Shown here one piece after another: positions 8,871 through 16,888 of a DNA stretch of 64,000 nt (its first letter is position 1; every line of letters begins with the position of its first letter). The notes below the pieces were generated by a model. That model was not told where the DNA came from, searched no databases, and saw nothing but the letters and a program-made list of their open reading frames with translations. Location: NCBI RefSeq assembly GCF_014647795.1, contig NZ_BMPW01000002.1, positions 1 through 64,000 on the forward strand. The letters run 5' to 3'. The position numbers and the translations under genes are program-made. This DNA is from Actinoplanes campanulatus. Lineage in GTDB: Bacteria; Actinomycetota; Actinomycetes; Mycobacteriales; Micromonosporaceae.

Positions 8871-10139
8871 GTGAGCGGTGTGATGACACCCCGGCTCTGG
8901 GCGGGCGGCGCCCTGATCGTGCTGCTGGTGGCCCTGATCGGGTTCGTCGCCGTGGCCGTGCCCTGGCACCGTGCTCCGGCCCCGCGCGCCGACCAGCTCG
9001 CCGCCCTCGGCCAGTTCCCGGCCGACCAGGTGGCCCGCTCCCGCGCCTTCCACGCCGAGCTGCGCCCGCTGTCGTATGCGGGGATGCTCCTCGGCCTGCT
9101 GATCGCCCTCGCCCTCGGCCTCACCCCGCTCGGCGCCCGGCTGGTCGAGCTGGCCGGCCGCCCGTTCGGTGACCACTGGCTGGCCCGGGCCGTCCTCGGC
9201 GGGCTCGCCGTGGTGTTCGTCGCCGAGCTGCTCACCCTGCCGCTGGCGATCTGGCGGCACACCGTGGTGGTGCGCTACGGCATCTCCACCCAGACGTGGG
9301 GCAGTTGGGCGGTCGACCTGCTCAAGTCGTTCGGGGTGGGCGCGGTCCTCGGTGGGGTGGTGCTGGCCGCCTTCTTCACCGTCACCCACTTCGCACCGCG
9401 CTGGTGGTGGGCCTTCGGGGCGGCCGGAGCGGCCGGGCTCGTGGTGCTGCTCTCCTTCGTGCTCCCGGTGGTGGTCGAGCCGATCTTCAACCGGTTCACC
9501 CCGATGGCGGACGGCCCGTTGCGGAGCGAGCTGCTCGCCCTCGCCGAGCGCGACGGCGTCCCGGTGAAGGACGTCCTGGTGGCGGATGCCTCCCGCCGCA
9601 CCCGCGCGGTGAACGCCTACGTCTCCGGGCTCGGCCCGACCCGCCGGATCGTCGTCTACGACACCATGCTGACCGAGGCCACGCCCGGCGAGGTGGTCTC
9701 GGTGACCGCGCACGAGCTGGGCCACGCCAAGGACAACGACGTGCTCACCGGCACGATCATGGGCGCGCTCGGGTCCGCCGTCGCGGTGATCGTCCTCTAC
9801 CTGCTCGGCTCGTGGACCGGGCTGCTGCGCCTGGCCGGGGTGGAGTCGATCGCCGAGCCCCGCGCGATCGGCCTGCTCCTGGCCGTCACCACGGTCGCCG
9901 GCCTGGTCGCCGGCCCGGCCCAGTCGTTCGTCTCCCGCCGGGTCGAGGCCCGTGCCGACAGCCACGCGCTCGAGCTGACCGGCGACCCGGCTACCTTCGA
10001 GGCGATGCAGCGCCGCCTCGGCACCGTCAACCTCGCCGACCCCGATCCACCGTCCTGGGAGCACGCCATGTTCGCCTCGCACCCGTCCACCGTGCAGCGC
10101 ATGGCCGCCGCCCGCGCCTGGGCCCAGGGCGCCCGCTGA
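8871..10139 (+). CDS. M48 (Ste24/CAAX protease 1-like) membrane metalloprotease
   Basis: 422 residues. HELGHAKDNDV at about 281-291 is the zinc-binding HExxH of family M48; EARADSHALELTGD later supplies the third zinc ligand (E-x3-D). Transmembrane segments flank it: near residues 9-28, 65-85, 100-118, 160-180, 184-205, and two after the HExxH. The arrangement matches Ste24/CAAX prenyl protease 1 rather than HtpX. In bacteria such enzymes degrade or process membrane proteins. GTG start; the stop codon shares one base with the start of the mannosyltransferase gene (TGATG). Confidence 0.88.
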   Translation: MSGVMTPRLWAGGALIVLLVALIGFVAVAVPWHRAPAPRADQLAALGQFPADQVARSRAFHAELRPLSYAGMLLGLLIALALGLTPLGARLVELAGRPFGDHWLARAVLGGLAVVFVAELLTLPLAIWRHTVVVRYGISTQTWGSWAVDLLKSFGVGAVLGGVVLAAFFTVTHFAPRWWWAFGAAGAAGLVVLLSFVLPVVVEPIFNRFTPMADGPLRSELLALAERDGVPVKDVLVADASRRTRAVNAYVSGLGPTRRIVVYDTMLTEATPGEVVSVTAHELGHAKDNDVLTGTIMGALGSAVAVIVLYLLGSWTGLLRLAGVESIAEPRAIGLLLAVTTVAGLVAGPAQSFVSRRVEARADSHALELTGDPATFEAMQRRLGTVNLADPDPPSWEHAMFASHPSTVQRMAAARAWAQGAR

Positions 10140-11263
10140 TGCGCACGCTCCTGGTCACCAACGACTTCCCGCCCCGGCCCGGCGGGATCCAGCAGTTCGT
10201 GCACAACCTGGCGGTCCGGCAGCCGGCCGGGTCGATCGTGGTCTACTCGTCCACCTGGCGCGGGGCCGCGGCGTTCGACGCCGAGCAGCCGTTCGAGGTG
10301 GTCCGCGAGGACACCGGCATCCTGCTGCCCACCCCGTCGGTGGCCCGCCGGGCGGCCGCGCTGGCCCGCGCGCACGGCTGCGACCGCGTCCTGTTCGGGG
10401 CGGCCGCGCCGCTCGGCCTGCTCGCCCACGGCCTGCGCCGCGACGCGGGCGTCGAGCGGGCGGTCGGCATCACCCACGGGCACGAGATCGGCTGGGCGGC
10501 CCTGCCCGGCGCCCGTGGCCTGCTGCGCCGCATCGCCCGGGGCAACGACGTGATCACCTACCTGGGGGAGTACCAGCGCACCCGCCTCGACCGGGCCCTG
10601 CACGGCCGCACCGAGCTGCGGCGCCTCGCCCCCGGTGTGGACGTGGAGAAGTTCCATCCCGGTGTGGACGGCGAGGCCGTCCGCAGGCGGCACGGGCTGA
10701 CCGGCCGCCCGGTGGTGGTCTGCGTCTCCCGGCTCGTCCCGCGCAAGGGCCAGGACATGCTGATCCGCGCCCTCCCGGAGATCCGCCGCCGCGTGCCGGG
10801 CGCCGCGCTGCTGCTGGTCAGCGGTGGTCCGTACCGCAAGACGCTGGAGCGGTTGGCCCGGGAGAACGACGTCGAGGCCGACGTGGTGTTCACCGGCTCG
10901 GTCCCGTGGGCCGAGCTGCCCGACCACTACGCGGCCGGCGACGTCTACGCCATGCCCTGCCGGACCCGCGCCGCCGGTCTCGACGTGGAGGGCCTCGGCA
11001 TCGTCTACCTGGAGGCCTCCGCCACCGGACTGCCGGTCGTCGGCGGCGACTCCGGCGGCGCCCCCGACGCGGTCCGCGAGGGCGAGACCGGCTACGTGGT
11101 CGGCGGCACCGACGTCCCGGCCATCGCGGCCCGGGTCGCCGAGCTGCTCGGCGACCCGGTGCGGGCGAAGGCGATGGGCGAGGCCGGCCGGGCCTGGGTG
11201 GAGCGCGAGTGGCGCTGGGAGAAGCAGGCCGCCCGCCTCACCGGCCTGCTCGCCGGAGCCTGA
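10139..11263 (+). CDS. pimB: GT4 mannosyltransferase, PimB-like
   Basis: 374 residues, family 4 glycosyltransferase. The N-terminus LLVTNDFPPRPGGIQQFV is the glycine-rich acceptor loop typical of PimB', the enzyme adding the second mannose from GDP-mannose to phosphatidylinositol monomannoside at the inner membrane face. CVSRLVPRKGQDMLI and EGLGIVYLEASATGLPVVGG are the donor-binding motifs (E-x7-E). The ATG overlaps the protease stop by one base. Position fits Rv2188c in a conserved actinobacterial gene order seen along this window. The class assignment is firm; acceptor specificity is inferred from the N-terminal motif and context. Confidence 0.83.
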   Translation: MRTLLVTNDFPPRPGGIQQFVHNLAVRQPAGSIVVYSSTWRGAAAFDAEQPFEVVREDTGILLPTPSVARRAAALARAHGCDRVLFGAAAPLGLLAHGLRRDAGVERAVGITHGHEIGWAALPGARGLLRRIARGNDVITYLGEYQRTRLDRALHGRTELRRLAPGVDVEKFHPGVDGEAVRRRHGLTGRPVVVCVSRLVPRKGQDMLIRALPEIRRRVPGAALLLVSGGPYRKTLERLARENDVEADVVFTGSVPWAELPDHYAAGDVYAMPCRTRAAGLDVEGLGIVYLEASATGLPVVGGDSGGAPDAVREGETGYVVGGTDVPAIAARVAELLGDPVRAKAMGEAGRAWVEREWRWEKQAARLTGLLAGA

Positions 11264-11797
11264 CTACTGCCAGCCCGCCTCGTTGCTGTAGGACTCTCGG
11301 CTGATCCCGGAGCCCGTCTCCGGGTCGCCGCCGAACCGTTCCCGGTGCAGGTGGGCGAAGAACCAGCCCATCCCCTCGCACCAGGCGTCCTCGATGGCCA
11401 GCCTCGGTTCCGCCTGGACCGCCTGGTAGAACTCCTGGCCGGCGGCCACGATGTAGCCGCGGGCGTGGAGGAAGCCCTCCTCGGTGGCGGGGGTCGCGTC
11501 GTAGACGTCGCGCCGGTCGAGATCGTAGAGCTTGCGCTCCAGAACACGATCCAGCCCGGTCAGCTCGCCGCTGCCGAGGCCGTCGCTGAGCCCGCGCAGA
11601 CGCTCCAGGAACGGATCCATCCAAGGATCGAGATCATAGAGCCATTCCGGGTACGCGCCGGGCGCGCGCTGGATCAGCCGCTGCCGGACGGCGGCCGGTT
11701 CGTCGCCGAGTTCCGCCCAGGCGGCTTCGAGGAGAGCCCAGAACCGGGCCTCGTCGGCGGGCGAGGGCAGGACCGCCCCCGAGGTGTCGGTGGTCAT
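11264..11797 (-). CDS. DUF4240 family protein
   Basis: 177 residues starting MTTDTSGAVLPSPADEARFW. The sequence FWALLEAAWAELGD...LYDLDPWMDPFLERLRG and later GFLHARGYIVAAGQEFYQAV is the pattern of DUF4240, a soluble protein family of unknown function common in Streptomyces and Micromonosporaceae. Its stop codon lies directly against the PimB-like stop with no base between them (convergent). I use the ATG at 11797; an in-frame TTG three codons upstream is possible but neither has a clear ribosome site. Confidence 0.75.
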   Translation of the reverse strand: MTTDTSGAVLPSPADEARFWALLEAAWAELGDEPAAVRQRLIQRAPGAYPEWLYDLDPWMDPFLERLRGLSDGLGSGELTGLDRVLERKLYDLDRRDVYDATPATEEGFLHARGYIVAAGQEFYQAVQAEPRLAIEDAWCEGMGWFFAHLHRERFGGDPETGSGISRESYSNEAGWQ

Positions 11798-11901
11798 GGC
11801 CGGCAACGTACCAACACCCGCGACCGTCCATCACGGACCGCGACCGCGTGAGTGAATGCGGAATCCCGGACAAGCCGGTGGACGCCTCCCGGCCGTACGG
11901 C

Positions 11902-11928
11902 GTAGGAACGAGGTGGAGTCCTACCTCG
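11902..11928 (+). promoter_or_regulatory. Overlapping inverted repeats in leader of ABC exporter gene
   Basis: GTAGGA (11902-11907) and TCCTAC (11919-11924) are inverted with an 11-base spacer, and CGAGGT (11909-11914) with ACCTCG (11923-11928) form a second, overlapping pair with an 8-base spacer. They sit 14 bases before the ATG and just ahead of the GGAGG ribosome site, so they could be an operator or a mutually exclusive RNA hairpin pair controlling the exporter. No regulator gene is adjacent. Confidence 0.35.
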
Positions 11929-11941
11929 ATGGAGGTCATCG

Positions 11942-13891
11942 ATGCCGGACGGCGCCGCTGCACCGGAATCCACCCCCACCGGCGAGACCACCCCGGACGA
12001 GCACTCCACGGAGACGGTGTTCACCCCACCGGACGACGGGGAGCTGGAGCTGCCCTACTGGCTGACCAGCACCGAGGAGGCCGCCAACACCACGTTCCTG
12101 CAGATGGTGCGGCGGCTGCCGAGACTGCTGAGGGAGGCGTGGCTGCTCGGCTGGCGGGCCAGCCGCCGGACCACCGTCGCGGTGCTGACCCTGCAACTGG
12201 CCGCCGGGCTGGCCGCCGCCTTCGGGCTGATCAGCGTGGTCGGGGTGCTGGACGGGCTGCTCCAGACTGGACCGACGCCGGAGCGGGTGCGGGCCGCCGT
12301 ACCCTCGCTGCTGCTCTTGATCTTGGCGTTGGCCGTGCGTGGCGTGCTCACCTCGGCCGCGACGGCGGCGCACGGACGGCTCTCCCCGATGGTGTACGAG
12401 GCCGCCGAGATGCGGCTGCTCGATCTGACCACCCGCGTCGACCTGGTCACCTTCGACGACCCGGAATGGCGCGACGCCATGGAACGGGCCCGGGATCGGG
12501 GGATCTTCGCGGCCCAGCAGGTCGTCGATCACGGCATCGAGGTACTCACCCACCTCGTCGGGCTGGTCGCGGCCGCGGGCGTGCTGGCCGTGCTGCACCC
12601 GGCGCTGCTGCCGATGCTGGTGCTGGCGGTGGTGCCGACGGCCTGGGCGGCGGTACGCGCGGCCCGGCTCGGCTACCGCAGCAAGCTGCGGTTGATCGCG
12701 GTCTGGCGGCGTCAGCGGATGCTCGCCTACCTGCTGGCGGCGCGCGAGCCGGCCGCCGAGTTGCGGGCCTTCACGATCCGGCGGTTCCTGCTCACCGAGG
12801 TGGGCCGGCTGCTGCGGGTCTCCACGCTGGAGGAGATCCGGGTGATCACCCGGGTGGTCCGGACCAACCTGGTGGGGCAGACGCTGAGCGGTCTGGTGAC
12901 CGGGGCGGCGTACGCGATGCTCTGCTGGCTGCTCTGGACCGGCCGGATGGAGCTGGCCGCCGGGGGCGCGGCCGCCTACGCCATCAACATCGGCATCGAC
13001 AAGCTGCGTGAGCTGGCTTTCACCGCCAACCGGGTGTACGAGCAGGGCCTGTATTTCGCCGACTTCCAGGGCTTCTGCGAGATGTCGCTGGCGCACGCCG
13101 AACCGGAGCCGGGCCGGCGCGCGCCGCGGGACTTCCAGGAGATCCGGCTGGACCGGGTGACGTTCAGCTATCCGGACGCCGACCGGCCCGCGGTCAAGGA
13201 GGTCAGCATGGCGCTGCGGCGAGGGCAGATCATCGCGCTGGTGGGGGAGAACGGCTCGGGCAAGTCGACGCTGGCCGCCGTCCTGGCCGGGCTGCACCGG
13301 CCGCAGCACGGCACGGTCACCTGGGACGGGGTCGACGTGGCGCGGATGGATCCGGATTCGGTACGCGACCGGGTCGCCGTGGTGATGCAGGAGCCGATCC
13401 GGTGGCCGCTGTCGGCGCGGCTCAACATCGCGATCGGGCGGCACGACCGGCCGGCGACCCTCGACCACGTGCAGGCGTCGGCGCGGGCCGGGGACGCGCA
13501 CGAGTTCGTGATGGAACTGCCCCGGGAGTACGAGACCCTGCTGTCCCGGCACTTCACCGACGGCGCCGACCTGTCCGGCGGGCAGTGGCAGCGGCTCGCC
13601 GTGAGCCGGGCCTTCCACCGGGACGCGCCGCTGCTGATCTGCGACGAGCCGACCGCCAACCTGGACGCGCGGGCCGAGCACGAGGTCTACCGGCGGCTGC
13701 GGGACCTGGCCGAGGGGCGGACCGTGGTGCTGATCACCCACCGGATGGCGAGTGTCCGGGAGGCGGACCGGATCTACGTGCTGGATCACGGGGTGGTCGT
13801 CGAGGAGGGTGACCATGAGGAGCTGATCGCGGCGGACGGGCTGTATGCGCAGTTGTTCACGTTGCAGGCCAGCGCCTACCAATCCGCGTGA
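11942..13891 (+). CDS. ABC exporter, fused permease and ATPase
   Basis: 649 residues. N-terminal ~70 residues are acidic and cytoplasmic; then a six-helix exporter domain (helices visible at about 75-100, 120-137, 195-235, 305-335). The nucleotide-binding domain has Walker A GENGSGKST near residue 433, Q-loop VVMQEPIRW, signature LSGGQ, Walker B LLICDEPTANLD and H-loop ITHRM, all intact. A half-transporter that would act as a homodimer; nothing identifies the substrate. GGAGG lies eight bases before the ATG. It is a monocistronic gene or co-transcribed with the thioredoxin-like gene 96 bases downstream. Confidence 0.9.
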   Translation: MPDGAAAPESTPTGETTPDEHSTETVFTPPDDGELELPYWLTSTEEAANTTFLQMVRRLPRLLREAWLLGWRASRRTTVAVLTLQLAAGLAAAFGLISVVGVLDGLLQTGPTPERVRAAVPSLLLLILALAVRGVLTSAATAAHGRLSPMVYEAAEMRLLDLTTRVDLVTFDDPEWRDAMERARDRGIFAAQQVVDHGIEVLTHLVGLVAAAGVLAVLHPALLPMLVLAVVPTAWAAVRAARLGYRSKLRLIAVWRRQRMLAYLLAAREPAAELRAFTIRRFLLTEVGRLLRVSTLEEIRVITRVVRTNLVGQTLSGLVTGAAYAMLCWLLWTGRMELAAGGAAAYAINIGIDKLRELAFTANRVYEQGLYFADFQGFCEMSLAHAEPEPGRRAPRDFQEIRLDRVTFSYPDADRPAVKEVSMALRRGQIIALVGENGSGKSTLAAVLAGLHRPQHGTVTWDGVDVARMDPDSVRDRVAVVMQEPIRWPLSARLNIAIGRHDRPATLDHVQASARAGDAHEFVMELPREYETLLSRHFTDGADLSGGQWQRLAVSRAFHRDAPLLICDEPTANLDARAEHEVYRRLRDLAEGRTVVLITHRMASVREADRIYVLDHGVVVEEGDHEELIAADGLYAQLFTLQASAYQSA

Positions 13892-13987
13892 CCCGGGCCA
13901 CCTCCATCGGCCGCCGCGTTCTCCGCAACCCATTCCGCCGTCGCACCGCCTTCCGGGGGTCCGCCGCCGGCGCGGGAGGATGGGGTC

Positions 13988-14326
13988 ATGAGCGACTCCG
14001 GCGTGCGGATCGACCCGGCCCTGTTGCGGCGTCTCGGGGTGGGGCCGGCGTCTGCCACGCTGCTCCAGTTCTCCACCGCGTTCTGCGCGCCGTGCCGGGC
14101 GGTGCGCCGGGTGAGCGCCGAGGTCGCCGCCCTTCTCCCGGCGGTGCGCCACGTCGAGGTGGATGCCGAGAGCCATCTCGATGAGGTTCGGGAGCTGGGC
14201 ATCTGGCGTACCCCGACGTTGTTGATCCTGGATGCCGAGGGGCGTGAGGTCCGGCGGGCGGCCGGCGTCCCGACGAAGCCGCATCTGATCGCGGCGCTCG
14301 CCGAGCTGCTTCCCGCCCAGCCCTGA
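13988..14326 (+). CDS. Thioredoxin-fold protein (CAPC)
   Basis: 112 residues. FSTAFCAPCRAV is the thioredoxin active site with CAPC in place of the usual CGPC; WRTPTLLIL carries the cis-proline. The fold is complete (VEVDAESHLDEVRELGIW as strand 3 and helix 3). It lacks a signal peptide, so it is a cytoplasmic dithiol-disulphide exchanger. GGAGGATGGGGTC precedes the ATG. Its 3' end, including the stop codon, is duplicated in tandem immediately downstream. Confidence 0.85.
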   Translation: MSDSGVRIDPALLRRLGVGPASATLLQFSTAFCAPCRAVRRVSAEVAALLPAVRHVEVDAESHLDEVRELGIWRTPTLLILDAEGREVRRAAGVPTKPHLIAALAELLPAQP

Positions 14327-14354
14327 ACGAAGTCGCCCAGCCCTGAGCGAAGTC
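14315..14354 (+). repeat. Two tandem 20-bp copies spanning the thioredoxin gene stop codon
   Basis: Copy 1 (14315-14334) GCCCAGCCCTGAACGAAGTC contains the thioredoxin stop TGA; copy 2 (14335-14354) is GCCCAGCCCTGAGCGAAGTC, one mismatch. The second copy abuts the convergent MFS gene stop. Confidence 0.9.
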
Positions 14355-14356
14355 GG

Positions 14357-15586
14357 TCAGGTCGCCGGGACGAGGGGTTTCGGAGCGTGATCGGCTTCCG
14401 GGGCGGGCACGCCGGTGCGGATCAGGCGACGGCAGCCGGGGGCCAGCAGCATCGAGGCGCTCGCCGCGAACAGGACGACGGCGCACACCGTCAGCACGCG
14501 GTCGGTGCCGAACCGGCCGGCCAGCGGCCCGGCCAGGGCGTTGCCCACCGGCATGGCCAGGAACGAGGTCAGGTAGTCCCAGGAGCTGACCCGGCCGAGC
14601 GCGCTGTGCGGCACGTTCTCCTGGAGTGAGGTGTCCCAGGCGACGTCGTAGAAGAGCAGCCCGGCGTATCCGATCACGGCGCCGATCATGACGGCGGCCA
14701 GCGTGCCGGGCCAGACGTAGGCGAAGGCCCAGACCGACATCAGCGGCAGGGCCAGGAGCCCGGCGAAGAGCAGGCGCCGGGGCCGGAACCGCATGCCGAC
14801 CGCGGAGCCGATCACCCCGCCCAGGCCCTGGGCCGCGGCGATCCAGCCGATCGCGTGCGCCCCGCCGAGCCGCTGCATCGCGACCATCTGCACCAGGACG
14901 AGGATGACGCCGTTGCCGATGTGGTAGACGCTCGCGCCGATCAGGTTGGTGAGCAGCCAGTCCCGGCTGCGGATCTCCTGCCATCCGGCGGACAGTTCCC
15001 GGCGGACCGACGAGCGGGGGCCGCGCGGAGCCCGTACCCGGATCAGGGCGGCCGCGACCATCGAGGCGAGGAAGCTGACCGCGTTGATCGTGAAACCGGC
15101 CGGCGCGCCGAAGGCGGCGACGGTGACGCCGGCGGTGACCGGACCGGCCACGCCGCACGCCGACTGGAGGAGGCTGAGCGTGGCGTTGGCCTTCTGCCGG
15201 TCCTCGGCCGGCACGAGCAGGGGTTTGAGCGCGCTCATCGCCGGGCTGAAGAAGCTGCCGGCGCCGGCCGACACGACGGTGAGGGCGCAGAGCAGGGCCA
15301 GGTGGTAGCCGCCGGTGGCGAACATCCCGGCGATCGCGGCGGTGGCGCCGAACCGGATCAGGTCGGAGCCGACCATGACGTGCTGCGGCTGGAGCCGGTC
15401 GGCCCAGACCCCGCCGAACAGCGTGCCGGTCAGCAGGGTGAGCACGTTGACGGCCATGACCAGGCCGAGGTCGCCGGCGCCGCCGCCGGTGGTGAAGATC
15501 GCGACGGCGAGGGCGACGGTCTGGAACGCGTTGCCCAGCCAGGAGAGGCCCTGGCCGGTGGCGAGCAGCCGGAAGTCACGGGTCAT
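14357..15586 (-). CDS. MFS exporter (EntS/MefA-like, 12 helices)
   Basis: 409 residues starting MTRDFRLLATGQGLSWLGNA, the usual opening of the enterobactin-exporter-like MFS group, with conserved GGVWADRLQPQHVM between helices 2 and 3 (motif A) and about twelve hydrophobic segments. It likely pumps a small molecule or drug outward by proton antiport. It is divergent from a MarR-type regulator; the 69-base shared promoter has two inverted repeats, making this a probable regulator/efflux pair. The 3' end meets the thioredoxin gene tandem repeat. Confidence 0.87.
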   Translation of the reverse strand: MTRDFRLLATGQGLSWLGNAFQTVALAVAIFTTGGGAGDLGLVMAVNVLTLLTGTLFGGVWADRLQPQHVMVGSDLIRFGATAAIAGMFATGGYHLALLCALTVVSAGAGSFFSPAMSALKPLLVPAEDRQKANATLSLLQSACGVAGPVTAGVTVAAFGAPAGFTINAVSFLASMVAAALIRVRAPRGPRSSVRRELSAGWQEIRSRDWLLTNLIGASVYHIGNGVILVLVQMVAMQRLGGAHAIGWIAAAQGLGGVIGSAVGMRFRPRRLLFAGLLALPLMSVWAFAYVWPGTLAAVMIGAVIGYAGLLFYDVAWDTSLQENVPHSALGRVSSWDYLTSFLAMPVGNALAGPLAGRFGTDRVLTVCAVVLFAASASMLLAPGCRRLIRTGVPAPEADHAPKPLVPAT

Positions 15587-15598
15587 GCCGCGAGACAG

Positions 15599-15640
15599 TA
15601 GTTCACCGTTTAACTATCAGCAATCGAATAATCAGATTCG
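15599..15640. promoter_or_regulatory. Candidate MarR operators between exporter and regulator
   Basis: Two inverted repeats in the divergent promoter: TAGTT (15599-15603) with AACTA (15612-15616), and CGAAT (15625-15629) with ATTCG (15636-15640). Both are A/T-rich islands in otherwise GC-rich DNA, the right size for a winged-helix dimer. Confidence 0.5.
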
Positions 15641-15655
15641 TGGCAGACTTCGCAC

Positions 15656-16150
15656 ATGGAAGACAGCGTCGATCAGCACGTCGCCCGGTGGGCGGGGTTC
15701 TGGAAGAACGAGCCGGAGTTCGCCCCCGAGGTCGAGGGGGCCCTGGTTCGCATGAAGTACATCCAGCGCTGGATCGACCGGGCCGACCTGGCGATCTTCA
15801 ACGACGGCTTCACCGTGCAGGACTACAAGACGCTGCACGTCCTGATGGTGCAGCCGTGGCCCACCGAGGCGACCCCGGCGCAGCTGGCCGAGGCGCTGAA
15901 CGTGACACGGGCCGCGGTGACCAGCCGGCTCGACCGGCTGGACGAGGCGGGGCTGATCACGCGGCAGATCGACGGTGCCGACCGGCGGCGGGTGATCGTC
16001 CGCCCCACGCAGAAGGGCCGGGAGATGTGGAACAAATACATCTTCAAGGGCATGGCGGTCGATCAGCGGGCCCTCGCGGCGCTTCGCCACGAGGAGCTGG
16101 TCCAGCTCAACGGCCTGCTGCGGAAAGTCCTACTTTCCCTGGAGGGATAA
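15656..16150 (+). CDS. MarR-family transcriptional regulator
   Basis: 164 residues. Winged helix at about 60-125: TPAQLAEALNVTRAAVTSRLDRLDEAGLI is the helix-turn-helix and ITRQIDGADRRRVIVRPTQKG the wing with its D-x-R-R. Flanking N- and C-terminal helices form the dimer interface. Divergently transcribed from an MFS exporter, so most likely a repressor of that exporter and of itself, released by a ligand related to the exported compound. Confidence 0.88.
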   Translation: MEDSVDQHVARWAGFWKNEPEFAPEVEGALVRMKYIQRWIDRADLAIFNDGFTVQDYKTLHVLMVQPWPTEATPAQLAEALNVTRAAVTSRLDRLDEAGLITRQIDGADRRRVIVRPTQKGREMWNKYIFKGMAVDQRALAALRHEELVQLNGLLRKVLLSLEG

Positions 16151-16167
16151 CGTGCGGCTTATTTGTT

Positions 16168-16200
16168 GATTCGGCGCTTCGATACCAGAAACGCCGAATC
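16168..16200. terminator. Hairpin between convergent marR-type and response-regulator genes
   Basis: Nine-base arms GATTCGGCG (16168-16176) and CGCCGAATC (16192-16200) with a 15-base loop lie between two convergent stop codons. Probably a bidirectional terminator. Confidence 0.5.
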
Positions 16201-16212
16201 CGTCCGAAACGT

Positions 16213-16881
16213 CTAGAACTTCGGGGCGTCGGGCGCCTCGAGGAGGCCCAGGCGCAGCGCGGTCATGAGCGCCTGCGCCCGGTTCGCCGCGCCCAGCTTC
16301 TCGTAGAGCTTCGAGATGTGGGTCTTCGCGGTCGACTCCGACACGAACAGTTGCTTGGCGATCCCCGCCACGCTCATGCCGTCGGCGAGCAGCCGCAGCA
16401 CCTGACCCTCACGTGGGGACAGCTGCGGGCCGGACGGCGCGAGCCGCCGCTTCATGGCCTCGGCCAGATCGGCCGCGGTGAACGCGCTGGGCGCCGACGC
16501 GGCGTGCCGGGCGGCGGCCACCACCTCGTCCGCCGGGGCGGTCTTGGGCACGAACGCGCTGGCCCCGGCCTCGAGAGCGCCGAAGAGCTGGTCATCGCCC
16601 GCATACATGGTGAGGACGACGATGCCCATGTTCGCGTTGTTCTTCCGCAGGGCTCGGGTGGCCTCCAGGCCACTGCCGTCGGGCAGGCGGAGGTCCATGA
16701 TCACGACATCGGGCTGGAGTGCGCCGGCCTGGCGCACCGCCTCCGCCGCCGTGGCGGCCTCGCCGACGACCTCGAACTGGCGGTCGCGCTCGAATGCGTG
16801 TCGCAGCCCCTTACGAATCAGGTCGTGATCGTCGACAAGGAGGACCTTGGTGCGCGTCGTCGGCGCCGGACTGGTCGACAT
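16213..16881 (-). CDS. NarL/LuxR-type response regulator
   Basis: 222 residues. Receiver domain with acidic pair D17/D18 in VLLVDDHD, phospho-acceptor D63 in VVIMDLRLPDGSG and K113 in AFVPKTAP. The C-terminal LuxR helix-turn-helix reads LSPREGQVLRLLADGMSV then KQLFVSESTAKTHISKLYEKLG. The gene follows the sensor kinase by seven bases on the same strand, so the two form one operon and signalling pair. The upstream target genes cannot be told from the window. Confidence 0.92.
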   Translation of the reverse strand: MSTSPAPTTRTKVLLVDDHDLIRKGLRHAFERDRQFEVVGEAATAAEAVRQAGALQPDVVIMDLRLPDGSGLEATRALRKNNANMGIVVLTMYAGDDQLFGALEAGASAFVPKTAPADEVVAAARHAASAPSAFTAADLAEAMKRRLAPSGPQLSPREGQVLRLLADGMSVAGIAKQLFVSESTAKTHISKLYEKLGAANRAQALMTALRLGLLEAPDAPKF

Positions 16882-16888
16882 GCTCGGG

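Noticed and set aside
11936-14284. Very long minus-strand open frame (782 codons) opposite the ABC exporter.
   Set aside because: Shadow of the high-GC third-position bias; the plus strand has all ABC motifs intact and the minus product is His/Arg/Gln-rich with no domain.
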